Shown piece after piece: positions 7,316 to 11,685 of a stretch of 11,685 nt of DNA (within the stretch, counting starts at the first letter, position 1; every line of letters starts with the position of its first letter). The notes under the pieces are model-generated. The model was given only the letters and a program-made list of their open reading frames with translations, was not told the DNA's origin and searched no databases. Made by a program: the position numbers and the translations under genes. Origin of the DNA: Bacteroidales bacterium (GTDB taxonomy: Bacteria; Bacteroidota; Bacteroidia; Bacteroidales; WCHB1-69); NCBI GenBank assembly GCA_012518765.1, contig JAAYRN010000017.1:1-11685 (forward strand). The letters are read 5' to 3'.

Positions 7316-8404
7316 ATGTATTTAAAGGATATTCAACTTATTAATTTTAAAAACCACCCTGACACTAACTATACATTTTCGCCGTATATTAATGGAATAG
7401 TGGGTTTAAATGGCGTTGGGAAAACGAATTTATTAGATGCTATACATTATTTATCAATGACTAAAAGCTATTTTAATGGCTTGGAACAATTGAATATTAA
7501 TTTTGAAGCTGATTTTTTTGCCATACACGGAGTGTTTGAAAATAGTTACGAAGAAGGTACTCAAAAAGTGAGTTGTGTGCTCAAAAGAGAACAAAAAAAG
7601 ACATTAAAATTAAACCAAAAAGAATATTCTCGCATGGCAAACCATATAGGTTTATTTCCCTCAGTTATGATATCTCCTTACGATAGCGACTACATAAATG
7701 GAGGAAGTGAGTTGCGAAGAAAATATTTCGATAGTGTTATATCTCAATATGATAAAATATATTTAGACAACCTAATACAGTATAATAAAGTATTGTCGCA
7801 TAGGAATGCACTGCTAAAACAATTTGCAGCTCAGTCATATTATGATGCTGATTCTATGGATGTTTGGAATGAGAAATTAATCGCTTTGGGAGAAGAAATT
7901 TATGTAAAACGAAAATCATTTATCAATGAATTTATTCCCGTTTTTAATTTGTTTTTCAAGCAATTATCTACACAACAAGAGGATGTTTCTATCGTTTACG
8001 ATAGCCAACTTCATAACGATAGTTTTAGCCAACTTATCAAAGAAGCAAAAATAAAAGATTCTCATGTTCAACACACTACAGTAGGTATACATAAAGATGA
8101 TTTTTTGTTTTTGATGAACAATGTGCAAATGAAGAGAATTAGTTCGCAAGGGCAACAAAAAACATTTTTAATATCCTTAAAATTAGCTCATTATAATTAT
8201 TTAGAGCAAATCAAAAAAATCAAACCTATGTTGTTGCTTGATGATGTTTTTGATAAATTAGATGAAACGCGAGTAAAAAAACTAACTACTTTGGTTGCTG
8301 ATAGAAATTTTGGACAAGTTTTTATTACCCACACACAAAAGAAATCAATAGAAGATTTATTGCAGCCCATAGGATTACCTTTCAAACTGTTTGAAATATT
8401 ATAA
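7316..8404 (+). CDS. recF: DNA replication and repair protein RecF
   Basis: A 362-residue SMC-like ATPase of the RecF family, which works with RecO and RecR to load RecA at SSB-covered gaps. Visible landmarks are the N-terminal strand LKDIQLINFKNH, Walker A GLNGVGKT (30-37), the family segment MISPYDSDYINGGSELRRKYFD, the ABC-type signature SSQGQQK (276-282), Walker B LLLDDVFDKLD (306-316) and the closing QVFITHT strand. Length is the family norm. ATG at 7316 follows the mlaD stop by 2 bases, so recF should be translated from the same message; GGAGG at 7296-7300 lies 15 bases before the start, rather far for a Shine-Dalgarno. dnaA and dnaN, its companions in many bacteria, are not nearby, which is normal for Bacteroidota. 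Confidence 0.96.
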   Translation: MYLKDIQLINFKNHPDTNYTFSPYINGIVGLNGVGKTNLLDAIHYLSMTKSYFNGLEQLNINFEADFFAIHGVFENSYEEGTQKVSCVLKREQKKTLKLNQKEYSRMANHIGLFPSVMISPYDSDYINGGSELRRKYFDSVISQYDKIYLDNLIQYNKVLSHRNALLKQFAAQSYYDADSMDVWNEKLIALGEEIYVKRKSFINEFIPVFNLFFKQLSTQQEDVSIVYDSQLHNDSFSQLIKEAKIKDSHVQHTTVGIHKDDFLFLMNNVQMKRISSQGQQKTFLISLKLAHYNYLEQIKKIKPMLLLDDVFDKLDETRVKKLTTLVADRNFGQVFITHTQKKSIEDLLQPIGLPFKLFEIL

Positions 8405-8424
8405 ATGATTTTTTTTAAATCATT
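8404..8424 (+). terminator. Weak AT-rich hairpin after recF
   Basis: AATGATTT and AAATCATT form an 8-base-pair stem with a 5-T loop, beginning at the last base of the recF stop codon. The stem has a single G-C pair and the T-run that follows (8438-8444) is 13 bases away, so termination here would be weak. It may simply stabilise the 3' end of the mlaD-recF message. Confidence 0.3.
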
Positions 8425-8427
8425 CGT

Positions 8428-8454
8428 TTGCTATTGGTTTTTTTATTACATTTG
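8428..8454 (+). promoter_or_regulatory. Putative Bacteroidota promoter for the type IX cargo gene
   Basis: TTG at 8428-8430 (within TTTG) and an exact TAnnTTTG element, TACATTTG at 8447-8454, are separated by 16 bases, slightly shorter than the usual spacing. The element lies 40 bases before the ATG at 8495, a sensible leader length. Confidence 0.5.
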
Positions 8455-8494
8455 CTTGTTGTAAATATAAGTATTAATTTATAAAAAAAATAAG

Positions 8495-10663
8495 ATGAAA
8501 AAAGTATTATTATTTTGTATGTCAGTAGTATTCATGACATCAACCGTGTTTTCACAATCATTAAATTTGGAAGAAAATCATGAGCAAAAAAGCAAATTTT
8601 CGAAAGAACTAACACAAAAATCCTTACAAACATGGGATATTCAGTTGGCTGACACATTGGACGACATTTGTACCAATCCTGTAGGTGCAGTAAGCGATGG
8701 AACATATTTGTATGCAGGATGTTTAAACAACAAAAGAATCTATAAAATCGATGATGCAAACGACATTATAGATACCATTTCTATTTCAAATATACCCGAC
8801 CCAACAAAGATAAACAATGTAAACATGATGGGCTTGGCGTACGATGGAAATTATTTTTATGTTACCAACGGTAATGATTCTATTTACTGTATAGATTTAA
8901 TTGCACAACAAGTAGTTAGTGCTATTACTTTACCAGACGGAACTCTTCCTCTTGGAGCTACTTACGCCTCTCATGCCGATGGAGGAAACGGAGGTTTTTG
9001 GGTGTCTACAATTTTAGACAACTCCTTGAAACTATTTTCCATGAATGGAGACTTATTGGATTCAATTACCTATGAAGATTCAAACTATTACTACGGTAGT
9101 ACTTACATTGTAGCTTTGGCTTACGATGAAATCTCCATGGGAGGACCTTTTTTGTATGCTTTAGAAAATACATCAAAAAATATTTTCTGTATCAATCTGT
9201 CAACTAAGGGAATCAATGCTCAAGTACATTCTGTGTCAGAAGATATGCCCGACTGGGCTTCGAAAACTTCGTATTCTATTTACATTAAACCTAATACTTC
9301 CACCTTAGGTGTACTTTTTACATCAAAGGAACGCATAGAATATGATTTAACTAAATTAGCATTGCCGCGAGGGTTGACCATTGTACACAGCTATACAAAA
9401 CCTTGGCTATCCATAGGAGAAGACGGAAAAGTATCTGCCAATATATACACTTCAAGTAAAGCTCCCGTAACTTCCTTTACATTTAATTATAAATTTGACG
9501 GAACTACTTATAATCAAACTTTTACCGACCTTGAAATCTCAAATGGTTTCTATAACTTAGTTACCATAGAACACGAAACCATTATTCCTGCATTGACAGC
9601 AGAAGGAAGCCACGATTTAGAAATATGGCTTTCAGATATAAATGGCTCTCATACATCCAATACCATTGAAATGACGGTAGATGTTTACCAAAAAGTAGTA
9701 CAACGAATTGTATTACACGAAGCCTTTGTAAGTTCTACCAGCGATGCTTGTGTTATTCCTAATCAATTGTTAGATACTATTTTTCAATACAATCCCGATA
9801 AATTCACATGTATAAAATATCAAATGAATGCTCCAGCTTTTGACCCTTATTATACCGTGGAAGGTGAAGCTAGAAAAAATTATTACGAAGTAGGATTAAT
9901 ACCTTTTGTAGCTGTAGATGGTAATTATTTTGCAGACTACTTAGGCTCTTATACTCCCGCTGTGTTTCAATTAGGTTATATTTTACCCTCTTTTGTCGAG
10001 TTGGATGCAACTTTTACTTATGACGATACCAAAACCTATGCAGCATCAATTACCGTAAATCCTTTGAAATCAATTACAGGAAATAATAAACTATATGCAG
10101 CTGTAGTAGAAAAAGTTACACGCATGAATATGAAAACAAATGGAGAAAGAGCATTCTACTATGTAATGAAAAAATTCTTGACAGACGTAGATGGAGACCC
10201 CATTGATTTGGTCGAAGATAAGGAAGTAAATGTAGATTTATCTTTCCAATTTAAAGGAAATTTCAGATTGCCATTTAGCGGAAGCAATATGATAAACAAT
10301 GATATAGAGCATTCGGTAGAGAATTTTAAAAATCTAATGCTCGTGTATTGGATACAAAATGACGATACAAAAGAAGTACTACAATCAGGAAAAGTAGAAG
10401 AAGCAACCTTGTCTATAGGTGATTTTGCAGAAATGGGAACAGTAAAAGTATATCCCAATCCATCGGAGGGAATGATTAATATAGAATCGGAAAATGAATT
10501 TTCGAATGTGAAAATATTAAATATGCTTGGACAAGTGGTGTATAACAGCCATGTGAAAACCCATACTTATTCTGTAGAAACTTCGCAACTTGTATCAGGT
10601 CTTTATATTTTACAACTACAAACCGAAAATGGAGTAATCAATCGAAAAATTAGTGTAAAATAA
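8495..10663 (+). CDS. Secreted propeller / thioredoxin-like protein with type IX sorting domain
   Basis: A 722-residue exported protein. The signal peptide is clear (MKK, hydrophobic core, cleavage near VFSQ, residue 21). Residues about 40-300 have repeated strand patterns such as GTYLYAG, GLAYDGNYFYVTNG and ALAYDE--FLYALEN, typical of a beta-propeller. Residues about 305-400 look like an Ig-like beta domain. Residues 403-500 resemble the thioredoxin-like part of Omp28-related proteins (QRIVLHEAF; then R-NYYEVGLIPFVAVDG with cis-proline candidate P470), but the CxxC is replaced by S416-D-A-C419. The end (650-722, VKVYPNPSEG to INRKISVK) is a type A sorting domain of the type IX secretion system, so the protein should cross the outer membrane and be anchored or released. 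The gene seems monocistronic, with its own promoter and terminator. Substrate and role are unknown. Confidence 0.88.
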   Translation: MKKVLLFCMSVVFMTSTVFSQSLNLEENHEQKSKFSKELTQKSLQTWDIQLADTLDDICTNPVGAVSDGTYLYAGCLNNKRIYKIDDANDIIDTISISNIPDPTKINNVNMMGLAYDGNYFYVTNGNDSIYCIDLIAQQVVSAITLPDGTLPLGATYASHADGGNGGFWVSTILDNSLKLFSMNGDLLDSITYEDSNYYYGSTYIVALAYDEISMGGPFLYALENTSKNIFCINLSTKGINAQVHSVSEDMPDWASKTSYSIYIKPNTSTLGVLFTSKERIEYDLTKLALPRGLTIVHSYTKPWLSIGEDGKVSANIYTSSKAPVTSFTFNYKFDGTTYNQTFTDLEISNGFYNLVTIEHETIIPALTAEGSHDLEIWLSDINGSHTSNTIEMTVDVYQKVVQRIVLHEAFVSSTSDACVIPNQLLDTIFQYNPDKFTCIKYQMNAPAFDPYYTVEGEARKNYYEVGLIPFVAVDGNYFADYLGSYTPAVFQLGYILPSFVELDATFTYDDTKTYAASITVNPLKSITGNNKLYAAVVEKVTRMNMKTNGERAFYYVMKKFLTDVDGDPIDLVEDKEVNVDLSFQFKGNFRLPFSGSNMINNDIEHSVENFKNLMLVYWIQNDDTKEVLQSGKVEEATLSIGDFAEMGTVKVYPNPSEGMINIESENEFSNVKILNMLGQVVYNSHVKTHTYSVETSQLVSGLYILQLQTENGVINRKISVK

Positions 10664-10681
10664 AATAAAAAAACATTGCAT

Positions 10682-10712
10682 AAAGAGGCTGATTTTACAG
10701 CCTCTTTTTTTT
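10682..10712 (+). terminator. Strong intrinsic terminator
   Basis: AAAGAGGCTG and CAGCCTCTTT form a perfect 10-base-pair stem with a 6-base loop (ATTTTA), and the right arm runs into an unbroken T-tract (10705-10712). This is a textbook rho-independent terminator 18 bases after the stop codon of the type IX cargo gene. The next gene starts 14 bases after the T-tract. Confidence 0.9.
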
Positions 10713-10726
10713 AATAATTCAAATAT

Positions 10727-11125
10727 ATGTCAGTAGAATTAACAGGAAAATTAATCAAACTACTTTCTTTACAGTCAGGTACAGGAAGAAATGGAGCATG
10801 GAGTAGACAAGAATTTATTATTGAAACAAGCGACCAATATCCCAAAAAAATATGCATCAGTGCCTGGGGCGATAAAAGCAATATGCTCCACCAAATAGAT
10901 TTAAACTCAACGATTAAAGTAAGAGTAAACATTGAATCAAGGGAGTTTAATGAAAAATGGTATACCGATTTGCGTGCATGGAAAATAGAACCCATGCAAA
11001 ACGAATACGCAGATATGCCCTCTCCAGAATATGGACAGGATGCCCCCTCCTCTTATTCGGATAATACAAGCGAAATCAGTACATTCCAAGACGAAGGTGA
11101 TGATTTAGAAGCCCTGCCTTTCTAA
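10727..11125 (+). CDS. DUF3127 protein, SSB-like OB-fold with acidic LPF tail
   Basis: A 132-residue cytoplasmic protein of the DUF3127 family, common in Bacteroidota and without an assigned function. Family marks are GKLIKLL (7-13), G-A-W-x-x-QEFIIET (23-34), YPKKI (38-42), AWGD (46-49), V-NIESREF (67-74) and KWYTDLRAWKIE (77-88). The order of strands, an initial G-x-L, a central AWG and a V-x-x-x-x-E-S-R-x-x-x-x-x-W-Y-T-D closing strand, resembles the OB-fold of single-stranded DNA-binding proteins. After a polar, flexible linker (about 90-121), the last 11 residues are acidic and end in ALPF, resembling the DDIPF docking tail of SSB. Single-stranded nucleic-acid binding is therefore inferred, not known. 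The start, ATG 10727, is 14 bases past a strong terminator and no promoter is visible between. No gene follows for 159 bases. Confidence 0.88.
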   Translation: MSVELTGKLIKLLSLQSGTGRNGAWSRQEFIIETSDQYPKKICISAWGDKSNMLHQIDLNSTIKVRVNIESREFNEKWYTDLRAWKIEPMQNEYADMPSPEYGQDAPSSYSDNTSEISTFQDEGDDLEALPF

Positions 11126-11171
11126 GTTGGCAAATGTAATTTAGACTATACACATAGAAAAACTGAGGGGT

Positions 11172-11186
11172 GAAATTTGAAATTTC
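11172..11186. repeat. 15-base perfect palindrome in the gap before the last gene
   Basis: GAAATTT and AAATTTC flank one central G. It lies 25 bases upstream of the predicted -33 element of the next gene, a place where an activator could bind. AT-rich palindromes of this size arise by chance, so an operator role is only a possibility. Confidence 0.3.
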
Positions 11187-11210
11187 TTTTGCTGATAAAA
11201 AATAGCTTAA

Positions 11211-11238
11211 TTGAGAGTTGATTTTTTGTTTATATTTG
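11211..11238 (+). promoter_or_regulatory. Putative Bacteroidota promoter for the last gene
   Basis: TTG at 11211-11213, a 17-base spacer and an exact TAnnTTTG element, TATATTTG at 11231-11238, form the most complete promoter in the window. It lies 46 bases before the ATG at 11285 and 70 before the ATG at 11309, leaving an A-rich leader. Confidence 0.55.
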
Positions 11239-11284
11239 CAAAGTGAAATATTAACAAATTGTGCAATTTATAAAAATCAAAAAA

Positions 11285-11685
11285 ATGTCCACCTTATCAG
11301 AGATAATCATGAAAAGTTTCAAGAAAACTTCAAGAAAGTTTTATAGTATAAGCATATTGCTTGCTTTTCTTTTTGTTGCTACAAGTGCATATTCACAAAC
11401 AATTGACGACTGTTCCCGTCCTTTTTACATGACCGGGGAAAGTGTGATTTATATCGATAGTATTGTAGTAGAAGGAAAAACTATCTATACCGATAGCCTT
11501 TTGGTAAATGTTACCGTTACTTATAAGGATAGTATTATCGTTGACGACAAGGTGGTTTATACGGATAGTAGCATGTCGTTTGGAGTAGTTTACCCCATTA
11601 TCATAGCGGAGAACCCACCGTTCCGATATGCTACTTTTTTGAATGATTATTGTGGCTTTTTAAACCAAATGAGCCTTATTTACAT
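11285..11685 (+). CDS. Secreted protein with Y-x-D-S repeats (partial, runs off the right edge)
   Basis: A frame open from ATG 11285 to the window end, 133 codons with no stop; its C-terminus is missing. ATG 11309 (ninth codon) gives a more typical signal peptide: MKSFKKTSRKF, a hydrophobic core SILLAFLFVATS and likely cleavage around AYSQ. The mature part starts with TIDDCSRPFYMTGES and then has four adjacent 12-residue units starting Y-x-D-S (11450-11593). After them come FGVVYPIIIAENPPFRYATF and a second cysteine in NDYCGF. I do not recognise the family. Export, an isolated transcription unit with its own promoter, and the strand-like repeats suggest a cell-surface or type IX-exported protein, but the sorting domain, if any, would lie beyond the edge. 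Confidence 0.75.
   Translation, partial: MSTLSEIIMKSFKKTSRKFYSISILLAFLFVATSAYSQTIDDCSRPFYMTGESVIYIDSIVVEGKTIYTDSLLVNVTVTYKDSIIVDDKVVYTDSSMSFGVVYPIIIAENPPFRYATFLNDYCGFLNQMSLIY
11450..11593 (+). repeat. Four in-phase 12-residue (36-base) coding repeats, Y-x-D-S
   Basis: The units begin at 11450, 11486, 11522 and 11558 and start YIDS, YTDS, YKDS and YTDS. In the first three, the next residues are hydrophobic (IVV, LLV, IIV), then polar, then end in a beta-branched pair. The fourth keeps only YTDS and then diverges. Codons differ between copies (GATAGT or GATAGC, for example), so the repeat is old and kept at protein level. Two further 12-residue registers are not seen on either side. Confidence 0.75.

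Noticed and set aside
7990..8040. ACGATAG and AGCCAACTT each occur twice, plus ATCG-TTTA-CGAT palindrome, within recF
   Set aside because: They lie in ordinary conserved coding sequence with unequal spacing; probably chance similarity of two D-S-Q-L-like codon runs.
10711..10995. 94-codon minus-strand frame opposite the DUF3127 gene, and other long opposite or shifted frames within the large genes
   Set aside because: They overlap well-recognised genes, show no family motifs, and have no promoter or ribosome site; they are shadows of the real coding strand.
1..11685. Mobile elements, CRISPR arrays, tRNA, rRNA, riboswitches
   Set aside because: No transposase motifs, terminal inverted repeats, spaced direct repeats or cloverleaf sequences were seen on either strand. 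Composition seems even over the window, with no sign of a recent insertion.

Overview
The window looks like chromosomal DNA of an AT-rich member of the Bacteroidota, most likely Bacteroidales-like. The evidence is a protein with a C-terminal type IX secretion sorting domain, the Bacteroidota form of LptD, a DUF3127 protein, long coiled-coil MlaD, and several TAnnTTTG promoter elements of the kind used by this phylum. I see no mobile element, CRISPR array, tRNA or rRNA. The species cannot be named from the sequence.

Layout. The left edge holds the last 20 codons of an unknown plus-strand gene and a small one-cluster ferredoxin-like protein (86-310). It converges with only 2 bases to spare on a minus-strand block read from 5124 down to 313: an LptD-like outer-membrane protein, MlaE permease, MlaF ATPase and a CvpA-family membrane protein. 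From the same 138-base gap (5125-5262) a plus-strand unit leaves in the other direction: a zinc N-acetylmuramoyl-L-alanine amidase with a SPOR-like tail, MlaD, and RecF, with gaps of 8 and 2 bases. Together these two units form an envelope-biogenesis island (LPS export, phospholipid transport, peptidoglycan hydrolysis) with recF at its distal end. The Mla transporter is thus divided between two opposing transcription units.

The right third holds a 722-residue secreted protein (8495-10663) with a beta-propeller-like N-terminal part, a central thioredoxin-like part of Omp28 type whose CxxC has become SxxC, and a type IX sorting domain. It has its own predicted promoter and a strong intrinsic terminator. 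Next, only 14 bases past the terminator U-tract, comes a 132-residue DUF3127 protein that reads like an OB-fold and ends in an acidic tail finishing LPF, strongly reminiscent of the tail of single-stranded DNA-binding proteins. The window ends inside a new secreted protein (from 11285 or 11309) with its own promoter and four in-phase 12-residue Y-x-D-S repeats; this gene is truncated by the window edge.

No wholly new multi-gene system is evident. The items most worth following are the SSB-like DUF3127 protein, the Y-x-D-S repeat protein, and the SxxC type IX cargo.
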